A stretch of DNA of 64,000 nt, taken from NCBI GenBank assembly GCA_038503075.1, contig JBCAML010000005.1, positions 1,488,001 through 1,552,000 on the forward strand, in the 5' to 3' direction. Below the pieces are notes generated by a model. The model was not told where the DNA came from. It saw nothing but the letters and a program-made list of their open reading frames with translations, and did no database searches. The position numbers were made by a program, and so were the translations under genes. Origin of the DNA: Gyromitra esculenta (taxonomy: Eukaryota > Ascomycota > Pezizomycetes > Pezizales > Discinaceae). Shown here in pieces: positions 31,621 to 43,595 of the stretch (positions within the stretch are counted from its first letter, which is position 1; every line of letters begins with the position of its first letter).

Positions 31621-32158
31621 GACAGCTAGTTTGCCGCGGAGTTGGAGTACGAAACCAGGGAGTTTAGCTTTAGACCCATCAAATTTCTCAGGGTCTGGCA
31701 TCCGTTCCGAACGTGGGGCATGGATTGCTGGTGTCGGCGGGGGGGTTGCAGTGAGGTTGGGTGGTGCGGGGGAAGCTTAAGCGGCTGCTTGGGCTTCATT
31801 TCGTTCCCTGCGTAGTCTGCTGATGAGTGTTGATGCTTTGTTAACGCGGCGGTCTTGTTCTTCTGCCTGTCGTAGAGCGTTGTCGCTCTGGATTTTCGCT
31901 GTGCTGAGTTTTATCTCGGCTTCCCTTTCATTCTCTTGGAGGACGTCGATTTGGTCTTCCAAGGCTTGATAGAGATCTCTGAGATGATTATACAACTCAG
32001 CAGCGTCTTCTCTTAAGGCTTGAGCAAAGTCTTCTCGGGTGGGGAAGCGTGGGGTGATAACAGCGACTCCTTCTGAGGAGGAGAGTGTTTCTGCGACGGG
32101 GGGGCAGCGGAGCTCATGATGGCTTGTGGTAGGAGGTGTAGATTAGGAAGCAATGTAA

Positions 32159-32574
32159 TCTCATGGTTGGGTCCTTCATTAAGCCTTTCAGTATCCCTGA
32201 AGGTGAGCAGTGCTACTTAAGCGAAGTATCAACTCGTTCGAAGAGTGCAATGTTTCTACAGGTCCTACGGTGGGTATATTTCAAGGCGAAATATCGGAGA
32301 TGTTTCGCAGCGACAGCGAGGGTTCTGAGGTAGAACCAAAATTTTATTAAAGTAATACAGGTAGAAGTGAACGAGAACGTTGCTTAAGAAAGAAGAAGAA
32401 AGAGAACAAGAACGACCGAGATCCTTTGCTTAAATACCCCACTTTCTCGTGACACAATCAACAATCCGACAACAACCGAAACATAACTGAACAACAAAGC
32501 CATAATACCCAAAGAAATCCTTTGTGACTACCAACAACTTCATCCTAACCCATTACCCGGTTCCATCCATGAAA
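32159..32574 (-). repeat. 5' LTR of the third A element
   Basis: 416 bp, beginning TCTCATGG. Its leader PBS reads ACATTGCTT, one transition from the complement of the LTR's AAGCAACGT. GCCTT hairpin stem is ATATTTC/GAAATAT (32276-32294). Confidence 0.9.
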
Positions 32575-33221
32575 CGTTCTCGTTTACCTTCTCCAGTAAA
32601 TCGTCGGAATACTATCCCGGTTCTACCTAAGAACTCTCGCTGTCGCTGTCTACTTCGCTGCATCTGTCTCTCCTTGAGATAGAAACTCCTTGTAGGACCT
32701 GTAGAATACACTGCACTCTTTTGAATGTGTTGTTTACCCCGTCTAAGTAGCACTGCTCTCACGGTTGAGTCCCTCGTTAAGCCCTTCAGTATCCCTGAAG
32801 GTGAGCAGTGCTACTTAGACGAGGTATCAACGCGTTCAAAGAGTGCAGTGTTTCTACAGGTTCTACGATGGGTCTATCTCAAGGCGAGATAAGTGCAGTG
32901 AAGCGAACAGCGACAGCGAGGATTCTGAGATAGAATCGAGATAGTATTTATTACAAAGACAGAAGAAGGTAAACGAGAACGTTGCTTAAAGAGAGAAGAG
33001 AAGAAGATTAAAGCACAAACGAAATCCACCGTTTAAATACCCCGCGTTTCCTAGCAGATCCAATAACCGATGACAACCGAAATACAATAACATTATACGG
33101 CAACCCAAAATCCATAACAACTTATCGAGCCAAAACCTAACCCTATGCCCAATCTTTAATCCGTGAAAACTGCTCACCTTCAGGGATACTGAAGGGCTTA
33201 GCGAGGAATCCAACCGTGAGA
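32575..33221 (+). repeat. LTR, family A, left-truncated and split
   Basis: R-U5 part only: 32575-32756 and 33174-33221, separated by the solo LTR at 32757-33168. The U3 half was lost where the third A element joins. Confidence 0.85.
32757..33168 (-). repeat. Solo LTR, family A
   Basis: 412 bp with exact duplication ACTGC (32752-32756, 33169-33173), lying within the conserved GCACTGCTC segment of the LTR it entered. Confidence 0.92.
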
Positions 33222-33909
33222 ATGGTTATCTTTTAGCGGTTCATAAGAAGCAGTTAGGACTTGCGCCTGTGTATTGTGTTGCGGATAGCAACTGGGCAGG
33301 TTATAGGGTCTAGATTGTTATCTAAAGCTTCTTGGAGATTTCCTGTGCGGTAAGAAGTACTGGTCTTACAGAAACAATGAAACAATGATTTAACAAAAAA
33401 AAAAAAACACTTATTCATGTTGATTAAGTTAGAATGTTTACGGAATTGAAATGTTTGTATTTGCTTCAGCCCTTCCCGCCACTCTTTTATATTTGATCTA
33501 TCAAGGAACTCCACCATAGATAATAAACCAAAATTCATCATAGGTGTTCTGCACAGATAATAGGTACATCAGTAATCCCACTACTTTTTCCCTCTTATAC
33601 CCATCCACACGATTCTAATATTTATGTCCACCACCATAATAAGGCGTTTGAAATGAGTTTCTTGTTATATCTTGAGATGTAGAGAGATCAACTGCGCTCT
33701 CTCCTTGTGGGCTCTTTCTCGCATATCCGTTCCCGACTGTGGCGCCCCTGTCAATCCAGCCACCCGTGTCACGTTATTCGGCCCAAGGCTTGGCGCGGCG
33801 TCAGCGGGGAGCAACAACCACACGAACATTCCCCTCGTGTCCGAACAGCTCTGTATAGCTCTCCAAGCACCTCCCCCTCTTATACCAGTATCCCCCCTAG
33901 GAAATCACC
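33222..33909. other. Region between the retrotransposon nest and ARPC2
   Basis: No gene recognised; a short A-run lies near 33398. The last part is the ARPC2 promoter and 5' leader, C-rich close to the start. Confidence 0.5.
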
Positions 33910-35181
33910 ATGGTACACCTCCCCCCTCTCACCCATCTCATCACCCTGCCCCCCTCCAAAATGCCCACCCATTGTTAATCCCCCTAACACTGCAATAGCT
34001 CCTCCTCGAATATCACAACCTCCTCCTCCGGTCCATCCTAACGGAGCGCTTCAATAGGTAAGCTTCACAGTTTCTCAATGGCTCTATCACGTATCTGATC
34101 CTCCCAGCTCAACTCCCGCATCAATCGACCAGGTCATCTCTGATTTCGACGGTGTGACCTTTCACATCTCCACCCCAGAGACAAAATCCAAGATCCTGGT
34201 CTCAATCTCCGTCAAATGCTTCGCAGACCTCCTCCAACACGGAGCCCAGCAGGTTCTCGAGCGGGAGTATGCCGGTCTCATCACCGACACCGAGGCAGGC
34301 TACGATTTCTCGCTCATTGTCGATCTGGAGAACCTCCCCGAAGAAGCCGGTATTTCTCGTACCCATCATGCTCTACCTAAAAGACGCTAACCCCCACTCC
34401 CCGTAAAAACAGAAGCGAAGGAGGACCTGATTCGTCGTATCTCGCTACTCAAACGCAACACCATGGCAGCCCCCTTCGAAAAGGCAATTGACGAGCACCA
34501 CCGTCTCGCGGAGGCCCAGAAGGGGTTCAGCTCGGAGACTGCGCCTTCGGGGGAGGGAACCGAGATTATGGTTATTAGGTATAGAGAGGAGGAGGCTATG
34601 TATATTCAGGCGTCGCATGATCGTGTTACTGTGATTTTCAGTACCGTGTTTAGGGAGGAGACAGATCGGATCTTTGGGAAAGTGTTTTTGTCGGTATGTC
34701 GTTGGGGGGGTATGGGGACGGATGGAGTGGCTGAAAGCTGACGAGATATTATAGGAATTCGTCGATGCTCGGCGACGCGCGATCCAGAATGCCCCGCAAG
34801 TCCTCTACCGTAACGACCCACCACTCGAAATCCGCAACGTGGCTAGTGTGAAGGATGATGGCACAGGCGAAATTGGTTACATCACTTTTGGTAAATTTCC
34901 CCTGTCTCTCCCTTTCCCCCTCGCCCTATTGACACTTCACAGTCCTCTTCCCCCGTCACCTAACCCCCCAGCAAAGAGAAGAATCGATTTCCCATATTCA
35001 GACCTTCCGTGATTACTTCCACTATCACATCAAGGCGGCAAAGGCATACATGCACTCCCGGATGCGGCGTCGCGTAGCAGATTTCTTAAAGGTGCTAAAC
35101 CGGGCAAAGCCAGAAGTGGAGGAGAGTGAGAAGAAAGAGAAGAAAACGGCGACTGGGAGGAGCTTTAGGGTCCAGGCTTAG
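33910..35181 (+). CDS. ARPC2: Arp2/3 complex subunit 2 (p34-Arc, ARPC2)
   Basis: ARPC2 is a core subunit of the seven-protein Arp2/3 complex that nucleates branched actin filaments, with a major role at endocytic patches and hyphal tips. Six exons: 33910-33912, 33999-34057, 34108-34349, 34413-34693, 34755-34890, 34943-35181, joining to 319 residues. The first coding exon is only the ATG, in a CACCATGG context; its intron has a CCTAAC branch point and CAATAG acceptor. Family landmarks: [101 protein letters not shown] and [26 protein letters not shown]. Length and order match the family throughout. The GTACAC donor of intron 1 is unusual and would merit cDNA support. Confidence 0.93.
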
Positions 35182-35765
35182 GAAGTGGTGAGGTAATTAT
35201 GCAGACAGATCGGAGGATGAAAATAAATGACTTTGCAAGAGGTATCAAAGAAGATACTATCCTTGGTTGTGTGTACAAAACTTTAGTGGGTGAAAGGGTT
35301 ATATTTGCTTTGCGAATTACATGGCTTGTGGTATTAGGCACTGTGAGAGATTTCTGATGGCGATTACGCCATTAATGCTCTTGTTGGGGGCCTGTCAACT
35401 AGATAATGGAGTTTAGTGAAGCTCTGGGATTTCGGCTTCTTTCACTGCATATGTTTAGGAATATAGTAGACTCTTACCATAGCGCACAGGAACTTTCTAC
35501 AGTTTCCTTACCCCTCTGTACGTTGTGAAACTGCTATCAATGGGTATCAAAATAGGCATACAACTACTGACATATTGTCCACTTATTGTTAGATTACATA
35601 CTCCTCGTAGCCTCGTTATAGCGCTGCCGTATTTTGGGAGTGTTGGTTTTATCACTCGGTTTTAGGCTGAAGGGACATACGATTTTTGTTTCGGCTCTAA
35701 TCATGAGTGATCACTCGTTTATTCCAATCTTTCCGAATACTTTTCTTAGGTGAGGTGGCGAGTAT

Positions 35766-36007
35766 GTACTACGGATACCAGGGTAAGTCTGTGGACAGGT
35801 GGCGGTGCAGCTCTTTTCCTAGGTGGCTCAAGCTTGTTCGGATTTCATCTTTTTGTGAGCTAATTTTCTTTAATATTTAATACATAGCACTCTTGGTTCA
35901 TTAGGGCCTTTATCAGATCTCTCAGGGAGTTATGAAGGTGTGGGGGGTTTGACATCTCTTACTCGCACCGCCACTTGTCCACAGACTTACCCTGGTATCC
36001 ATAGTAC
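35766..36007. mobile_element. MITE-like inverted-repeat element, copy 1
   Basis: About 242 bp with terminal inverted repeats of roughly 40 bp: left GGATACCAGGGTAAGTCTGT.., right the complement ending ACCCTGGTATCC, matching with only two differences over the outer 40 bases. No coding capacity. Shares its inner ends and an AGGC/GGGCCTTTATCAG-type segment with the copy at 37604. Confidence 0.75.
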
Positions 36008-37603
36008 CACATGTGATATATACGGACATCGACACCCCGTCGGATGAAAAAGGATCACCGGGGGTATTCCGTGAGACAGTACTATATTCATTTGCACCGA
36101 GGTTGCAAAAGGGTTCTCCGAGTCATAACTATGGCCAAGGCGCGGTATTGCAAAGGAATTAATGGATCCTCTCTCGGCTTTCTCGGTGGTGGTGGCGCTG
36201 TCGGTGCTTCTACGGAAGCTGCAACTATTGCTACTTACTGAATAGGACTAGCGCTTGCCGACGATGCCGAGGCACAACTTAGCCCATCGGGGAATTAGTT
36301 TATCCGACCCACGCTACAGTTTTAAAGTTGAACAAATAAGCTCGGATTTTTTTTAGAACGGCATTCTCCTCCGGGAGGTTTCCGACCTAAGCGAGCTATT
36401 TCATGAGATATCACTCGATTCATTCAGCCGAGGCATTTCGGGGTAATGAGGAATCAGAGTCACAGGGTCAGCTCAGACACAAGAATTACCATGACCGTGC
36501 AATAGTTTCTGTATGATATTGAAGTAACTTACGAAACAAGAGATAAGATTCTTACTTTGGAGATTTGCAGTGTTCTTCACCGCCGTTATAACCGCAGGTT
36601 GAACTATATGCCCGATTCTTAGGTGATACGGCAGTTGGGATGACATCTCTTGTCACACCTCTACGACCGCTGTAACACCGCGTCTACCCTTCCGTTCTCA
36701 GAATTGAAGCCCGGGTTAGGTGAGGGAAAACGAGTGCAGCAAAAGAGATGCACTGCTCGATCTTAGAAACCGCATTACAGCGATTAGAAAGACACAGTTG
36801 TGGGTCATTATTTTATGGCTTTTCGCGAAGATCGCTGAAATCAATGCTTAATAGGCTGATAGGCCAGGGGGAGAAGTACTGAGATTTCCTTAATTGTACC
36901 GAGAATAGTTCGATGCGTGTTTCAAGGGATGTATTCTACCCTGTACATATGTAATGGGTAGTAATTATTTACTATTTCGCCGATATAGGTGTATGTACGC
37001 ATTTCTCGTGCCTATCCTATCACTACCACTGAAGTTGAGCTTCGCTCTGGGGAGCAGTGGCGCCATTTTCTTGCCCCATCGTGAATATGGCTATAATGCA
37101 AGAGCGGGAGAGTTTAATATAAGCGGGGTAGATGATCTTGAAGCGGGGTCTATAAAACGTGCAGTAAGATACATCCTGATTAGTTGCAAAGAAGCTTGAA
37201 TTTATACCCTGCCATGCAAGAAGACTAAATGTACTTCTTATTGGTGCCAAAACTTCGAAGTGGTGAGTGAGGGACAGTATTTGATAGCTGTTACAGGCTG
37301 GCACTACAGGGAAGAAGCACAACCTTGTAGGGATGTATGTAGTGTTTTTAGATATACTAGGTTAATTTAACAATGATGCGTGGCCTCTTGGTCTTAAACG
37401 AAAGACAAATGAGACGAATAGAGGAGCGTTTGAAAGGATTTAGGTAGGAGAATGCTAAATATCAGGGGATGCGATATACCGATCCACTCATAGCCTTGAT
37501 TCTCACTTTTACCCACCAATCAAAGCTGAGAATTTCACACAGACAGCTAGCTCCTAAGTACATGTACATGTAGTTATGGTTGTGCATATACGCAGGCCAT
37601 ATT

Positions 37604-37832
37604 GTACTGCAGGTGTAGGGGAAGTCTGTCATCAGGTGGCGGTGCAGCCCTTCTCTTGAGGGATCTAAGCTTGCCTGAATCTCTAGATTTTACCAATTAA
37701 CGTAGACTGATACCTAGTGCAGAGAATCTTTCATTTAGTAGAAGGCCTTATCAGGGCTTGTTGAGAGTTGCGGACTGAGATGAAAGGTTGCTTTCTCTTA
37801 CTCGCACCGCCACCTGATGATACTAAATGTAC
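37604..37832. mobile_element. MITE-like inverted-repeat element, copy 2
   Basis: About 229 bp. Shares with copy 1 the inverted repeat core AGGTGGCGGTGCAG / TCGCACCGCCACCTG, an AAGCTTG near the left end and TCTCTTACTCGCACCGCCAC at the right. Outer repeat ends have diverged. Confidence 0.65.
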
Positions 37833-38372
37833 TTGTAGTTTTGGAGTGTAAGAAGCTTAATTCTGATGCCAAGCCAAATCCAAGGCTAGGAGGAATCCCA
37901 CGTTTTTGGATCATGCCGCCACTCACCCAAGACATGAAGCCGCGGACTAACTGTCTCCTGTGTAACAACACCCTTGGACCTCCAGACCCCCAAACGGCGG
38001 CCGAGGCCCCGGCACTTATCCACCTTAATACATATGTGGGCAAACCGTAGAGTTGGACGGATTGAGCCTTCTAATTGGTGCACCCCATCTCCAGTAACAA
38101 TCTCAGAATGTCGAGGCCGGAATGCTCGGATGCGTAGCTACTGCAATGCAAGGGTTTTTTTTACACACTCGGAAGGGTTCAGGTCAATTATCAAACTGTA
38201 TACTGGCTGATCGTTTTATCTCCACATGACCCTAGTGAAAAAGGATCAACAATTTCACCGAGGTGTGCCAAAGGTTATGGCAGCAAATCACTATCTCACG
38301 TTTCAGACATTACGGCTTGGATGAAAATCCCCGCAGATGGAGATTCGTGTGGTAGGGGGTGGGTTTTTTCCT

Positions 38373-38380
38373 ATATAACT
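38373..38380 (+). promoter_or_regulatory. TATA box of CYP505
   Basis: TATATAAC about 120 bp upstream of the start codon, preceded by a G/T-rich tract. Assignment by position. Confidence 0.4.
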
Positions 38381-38497
38381 TCATGCCCGCCAGTTTAAGC
38401 TCCAGAACCCATAGCAAATCTCATCGATACGAACTTCATTGATAACTACCTATTCTACTTGCTATAAAGCTAACACAGAAAAAAAAACATCACTAAA

Positions 38498-41400
38498 ATG
38501 ACGACTCCCATTCCTCAACCACCGGGGCTACCGCTCATCGGGAACATGGCTGATCTTGATCCGGAAATCCCAATAATAACTTTGATTAAATTTGCGGATA
38601 TCTATGGTGAGCACTGCGATAAAGTGATAAAGGAAGAAAGTGGCCAATTGGCTAATACGAATCCATCTAGGCCCAATCTATAGGCTTAACTTTGGTGGCC
38701 AGACGAGAGTGGTGATTAGCTCAGAAGAGTTAGCGGAGGAGGCTTGCGACGAGGAACGATTTGTAAAAGCCGTTGCCGGTGGCCCTTTGATGGAGGTCCG
38801 ACATGGCGTTGGCGATGGGCTCTTTAGTGCTCACCATGGTGAGAAGACCTGGGGAATCGCCCACAGGATTCTGATGCCAGCATTTGGACCGTTGTCGATC
38901 CAGGGAATGTTTGATGGTAATATTCCCACTTTCGTTTTTCGTGTTTCGGTGAGGCCATGGGTACTAACAATTACCGGTTATAGAAATGCATGATATCGCA
39001 TCGCAGCTAGTCATGAAATGGGCTCGCCATGGTCCCGATCATACAATTCAAGTTACTGATGATTTCACCAGACTGACCTTGGACACAATTGCACTCTGTT
39101 CTATGGATTACCGCTTCAACTCATTCTACCGTGACGAGCTGCATCCTTTTGTCGGCGCCATGACCGGCTTCCTTATCGAATCCGGGAAACGCGCCAGTCG
39201 GTTGGCCATCCAGAGCCTTTTCATGAGAGCTGCGGGCCAGAAATACGAGGAAGATATCAGCCTCATGAAGAACATCAGCGAAGAAATTGTGAGGAGGAGA
39301 AAAGCGGACCCCTCAGATAAAAAAGATCTTCTTAATGCGATGTTGAAAGGGAAAGACCCAGTTACAGGGGAGGGCATGACTGATCAATTAATTGTTAACA
39401 ACATGATTACGTTTCTGATTGCTGGTATACCACTCTTCTCGTGGCAGAATGTGGCTTTGAAAGTAACTCATTTTAACTTCTTATAGGTCACGAAACAACA
39501 TCCGGAATGTTGTCATTCTCATTCATGCTTATGCTGAAAAATAGTAGCACCTACCGTGCTGCTCAGCAAGAAGTTGACGATGTTTGCGGAAAGGGGCCAA
39601 TCAAGTTAGAGCATCTTGCAAAGCTAAAATACATCAACGCTGTCCTTCGAGAAACCTTACGTCTGTTCCCCACCGCCCCATCTTTTGGTGTCCATGCCAA
39701 GCCAGGAGTAGAGGAACATCCTACATTGGGCAAAGGCAAATACGCGATTGGCAAAGACGAAGCGATACAATGTCTGCTGCCCAAGCTTCACAGAGATCCA
39801 AAGGTCTGGGGTGAGGATGCAGAAGAATTCAAACCAGAAAGGATGCTGGATGAAAACTTCGAGAAATTGCCCAAGTTTGCCTGGAAGGTACGCTCTACTC
39901 AATACCTCTTTATGTTTCTATTTTCCCTAAAAACTAATATGAATTTTTTTTGATAGCCATTCGGAAACGGGGCGAGAGGCTGTATCGGAAGAGCTTTCGC
40001 CTGGCAGGAAGCCCTTCTTGTCCTGGCAATCCTGCTGCAAAACTTCAACTTCCAACTCGCGGACCCTGGCTACCAGTTGAAGTTGAAGCAAACCCTAACT
40101 ATCAAGCCGAAGGGATTCGAAATGCGTGCGACTCTTCGAAACGGAATGGATGCTACCGCCTTAGAAAAAAAACTCCAAGCAGGCTCTGCGCCAGCCACCA
40201 GCGCCGAAGACGCGGTTGTCAAGAAAGTTGAAAAGAAAGTCGCTGACTTGAAACCAATGAGCATCTACTACGGTTCCAACACAGGAACTTGTGAAGCTCT
40301 TGCTTCAAGGCTCGCAAAGGATGCCGCTTTACATGGGTTTGAAGCTAAAGTTGATGTTCTGAACTCTGCTACCGATAATCTCCCGAAAGACCATCCCGTT
40401 GTCATCATCACAGCTTCCTACGAAGGTCAACCACCGGATAACGCGGGCCATTTCGTCGAGTGGCTGAAGAGCCTTAAAGCGAAAGAGCTTGAGGGTGTAC
40501 AATTTGCAGTCTACGGATGTGGCCATCGCGACTGGCAGGCTACCTTCCAACGTATTCCAAAATTGGTCGATACACTCCTTGAAGAGCGAGGTGGAGTGAG
40601 GATTGTAGATAGAGGTTTGGCGGATGCTGCCAGCGGCGATATGTTCACCGATTTCGATGGATGGGAAGACACCCAATATTGGCCTGCGATCCAGAGCAAC
40701 TATGGTGGCACTACAACATCTCCCGACTCTGTCTTGGAGCCTTCGATCGAGGTTACGATTTCCTCGCAGAGCCGTTCAACGAACTTGAAGCAGGATGTGA
40801 AGAGTGCCCTGCTAATAGAAAACAAACTCCTTACTGCTCCAGGAGAGCCGGAAAAGAGGCATGTTGAAATTAAACTACCAACTGATACGGTGTACAAGGC
40901 GGGAGACTATCTGGCCATCCTTCCCACTAATCCGAGGAAGAGCACAAAGAGGGTGATTGAGAGGTTTGGTCTAGCATGGGATGCGGTTTTAAATATCAAA
41001 TCGAAAGGTCCTACAGTCCTACCGACTGATACTAGCATCACTGCGGTCGAAGTACTTTCCAATTATGTTGAGCTTGCCCAGCCAGCTACGAAGAAGGTGT
41101 GTTCCCAGGTTACACTTGAGTTTATCAAATTGTTAACAATTGTGTAGGACGTCCTTACCCTTTCCAAAGCTACAGGAGATAAAGATACGCAAATCGCCCT
41201 CGAGGCTCTCGCCGGCGATGCTTTCAACACAGAAGTTTCCCAAAAGCGTCTCAGTCCCCTCGATATTCTTGAGCTTTACCCATCCATTGCTTTACCTTTC
41301 TCTGAGTTCCTTGCCCTTCTCCCTCCCATGCGTGTCCGCCAATACTCGATCTCTTCTTCGCCCCTCTACGCAGCTGAAACTTGCACGCTTACCTTTGGCG

Positions 41401-42017
41401 TCCTCGATCAAGAAGCCATCTCCGGTCGGGGCCGCTATGTCGGTGTTGCATCAAATTATCTCGCACATTTGGAACCTGGTGACCATATTCAAGTCTCCGT
41501 ACGTCCATCTGCACGTCCATTCCACTTACCACTTGACCCGGTGGAAACGCCAATCATTATGATTTGCGCTGGATCAGGTCTTGCGCCGTTCCGCGGGTTC
41601 ATCCAAGAGCGCGCTGCACAAGTCGGAGCTGGGCGGAAGCTTGCGAAAGCGTTGTTGTTCGTGGGATGCCGTGGGAAAGGAGATACGTTGTATGAAGAAG
41701 AACTAGCGAAGTGGCAAGCAACGGGGGCGGTGGATATTAGGTATGCCTTTAGCCGGGAGTCGGAGAGGAGTGAGGGGTGTAAGTATGTACAAGACAGGCT
41801 GTGGCATGATAGGGCGGATGTGGTGGAGCTATTTAATCAGAATGGGAAAGTTTATGTATGTGGAAGCCGTGATGTCGGCGAGGGGGTCAAGCAGGCTTGT
41901 AAGAAGATGTATGCCGAAGCGGCGGAGGCTCTCGGAAAGCCGAAGACGGAGCAAGAGCTGGAAGAATGGTTTTTGAAACTGAGAAACGAGAGGTATGCAA
42001 CAGATGTGTTTGCTTAG
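38498..42017 (+). CDS. CYP505: Self-sufficient cytochrome P450-reductase fusion, CYP505 family
   Basis: CYP505 (P450foxy) proteins fuse a fatty-acid subterminal hydroxylase to its own NADPH reductase and work without a separate partner. Six exons: 38498-38606, 38671-38916, 38984-39424, 39487-39887, 39957-41096, 41148-42017, joining to 1068 residues, the normal family length. P450 half: N-terminal PQPPGLPLIGN, I-helix GHETTSG split by intron 3, ETLR, and heme ligand loop PFGNGARGCIG (Cys 408). Reductase half: FMN loop YYGSNTGTCEALA near 500, RQYSIS for FAD, and NADPH-binding GSGLAPFRGFIQER. No N-terminal membrane anchor is apparent, as in the family, so cytosolic or peripherally bound. Neighbours are unrelated housekeeping genes, so it is not in a visible secondary-metabolite cluster. 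Substrate is inferred from family. Confidence 0.95.
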
Positions 42018-42550
42018 GTATTGAGGTTCTTTTTTGGTGTGAGGTTTTGGGGTGGGTTATATATCACAATGGGGTTTATGTAGTGGCGATTAACACTGCT
42101 TGCGGTTTCAATGGATTTGGTTGTTGAAATCGTGATAAGGTGCATTGAGTGATCGATGGTGAACTAGACTAAATAGCGATTACACGTATAATAATATATG
42201 CCTTGATAATTAAAGCAGAACCCCCAATAAAAGGTCCGAATAGAACATCCCACTCATATGGATTCCACAGAGGCCTTTCAAGGCTCAACCAGGCAGGCTC
42301 GCGAACCTCGTCTTCAAAAGTACGATATACGTGTGCGTAGTTATATGTCATGAATTGCAAAGAAAATATTCCGAATTTACACAGCTAGTACCTAAGCCAA
42401 TAACGAGAGGAGTCGAAAAAAAGTATACACAAGCCAAACCAAAACCCCTTATGCCAAACCCTTCAATTGCCTTTACTCCTCTTCCATCCTCCATGTATGC
42501 TGCCAATCGCCCCCTCTAACTTTCTCGTCTTATATTCCACAATTCTCACT
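42018..42550. other. 3' flanks of convergent CYP505 and Atg33-like genes
   Basis: No coding frame of note; AT-rich with no repeat detected. Confidence 0.5.
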
Positions 42551-43298
42551 CTATGCACCATCTCCCCAGATACCTAGGACACCCATCGCAAACCCCACAC
42601 CCACCAGGGCCCCTCTGGTCAGTCCCCACCTTCTCCAGTTCTCCAAACCCCCCCTCACAACCTCCCCATTCACATCCACATCACCCTTTCTCTTCCCTTT
42701 CCCTCCAGCCGTCTCCACACTCAGCACCCCCGTCTCCACTGGACTCAGCTTCACGCCCTCAATCACCACGCCGACCAACGGCATTGCAGCCGTAAGCAAC
42801 AGGTACGGATGTCGTCCTCCCCTCCCAGCAAGACACCATGCCGTTACTAGAGCACCGGACGCAATGATCTCCAGCGGCCTCGCAACCTGCCGGAGCATTC
42901 CCAGCGACAAGCTAAACGCGCGTTGAGCCTGGGCTGGATAGTCCGCGGGTCGGACGTCAGCGGGTGGGTAGGGAAGAAAAGGGAGGATGGAGGAGGGGAA
43001 GGGGGAGGTACGCGCTGAGGCGAGCGAGAGGATCGCTTGGAGTGTTGCGGTCGAGAAATTGATATGCACACCCTGTAAAGTTAGCATATGCAAAATAAGA
43101 TTTCGTGAACCCTCCCCCCTCTCTCTCCATAACCAACACCACCGCCGCCACCCCTGCTGCTACTATTGCTGCTAATACTACTACCCCGCCAGCCAGCCAC
43201 ACTCAACTCAAAAACGAGTTTACGGGCTGCGGACTTACGGTGAGGAGGCCGAGGGAAACAACCCCCGTGAATTTCAGAGTGGCTATGAATTTCGACAT
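42551..43298 (-). CDS. Atg33/Scm4-like mitochondrial outer-membrane-type protein
   Basis: Two exons, 43298-43239 and 43072-42551, give 193 residues; the intron has donor GTAAGT, branch GCTAAC and acceptor TTACAG. The N-terminus MSKFIATLKFTGVVSLGLLTGVH matches the opening of Atg33/Scm4 family proteins, and total length fits (yeast Atg33 is about 197 residues). Four hydrophobic segments are visible: around residues 8-24, LEIIASGALVTAWCL, YLLLTAAMPLVGVVIEGV and GALVGVGFAMGVLGIW. Between the third and fourth is a charged loop rich in Lys/Gly. Yeast Atg33 promotes mitophagy in stationary phase; the role here is inferred. Other small four-span membrane families cannot be fully excluded. Divergent from the DUF1763-type gene with 297 bp between. 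Confidence 0.7.
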
Positions 43299-43595
43299 TT
43301 TCGATTGATGCGGCTGTGCTGTGTGGGAAAGGGATTCTCTTACAAGAACAGGAAAGGTTGTTGGCGGTGGTGTGGTTTGGGGGGATGAATGGGACTCAAA
43401 ATAGTTTCTTACGTCGTACACCCCATCCCGCGGTAATGATATTCGTTATGCAATCCGGTTAAAAGCCCGCCGCCGCCATCCGAGAACCCTACTCCGGAAA
43501 TGTAAACAGAACCGTACATGCCAAGTCTCTCGCTCCCCATACGCTGATTATTCTCACCCCCCACCCCACCCCCACCACCAGCCGAGTGACAGGCT

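Larger units (their letters stand above)
24172..32117 (-). pseudogene. Gag of the third A element, in three blocks
   Basis: Block 1 (32117-31621) holds the N-terminus with DLYQALEDQIDVLQENEREAE and carries a frameshift near the start and a TAA near 31778. Block 2 (25384-25080) holds VNRDRFADDNTMILYTINHLEG..FGDPDPTGTA. Block 3 (24669-24172) holds MSEERKEAM..MDLSFGHTSN and a broken zinc knuckle CMFYAALDHSYANC, in which the second Cys is Tyr. Old and non-functional. Confidence 0.8.
24172..32574 (-). mobile_element. Third family A element, truncated after gag and split by a B element
   Basis: 5' LTR at 32574-32159, leader, then gag in three blocks (32117-31621, 25384-25080, 24669-24172). It is interrupted by the full B element (duplication GACAG) and a solo B LTR (duplication GGCAT). 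All of pol and the 3' LTR are missing at the junction with the truncated B element at 24171/24172. Confidence 0.8.
35182..38497. other. 3.3-kb intergenic region holding two MITE-like copies
   Basis: No convincing gene. The short frames (36044-36241, 36954-37199, 37798-38050) lack domains and conserved composition. It holds two copies of an inverted-repeat element and, at the right end, the CYP505 promoter with TATATAA near 38373. Confidence 0.5.

Noticed and set aside
8842..33221. CRISPR-like array from the regularly recurring TCTCACGG and GAGCAGTGCTAC motifs
   Set aside because: The recurrences are LTR copies of about 410 bp in both orientations with target duplications, in a eukaryotic genome.
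36954..37322. Overlapping frames on both strands (81 and 99 codons)
   Set aside because: Neither has a known motif; antiparallel overlap in AT-rich DNA looks like chance.
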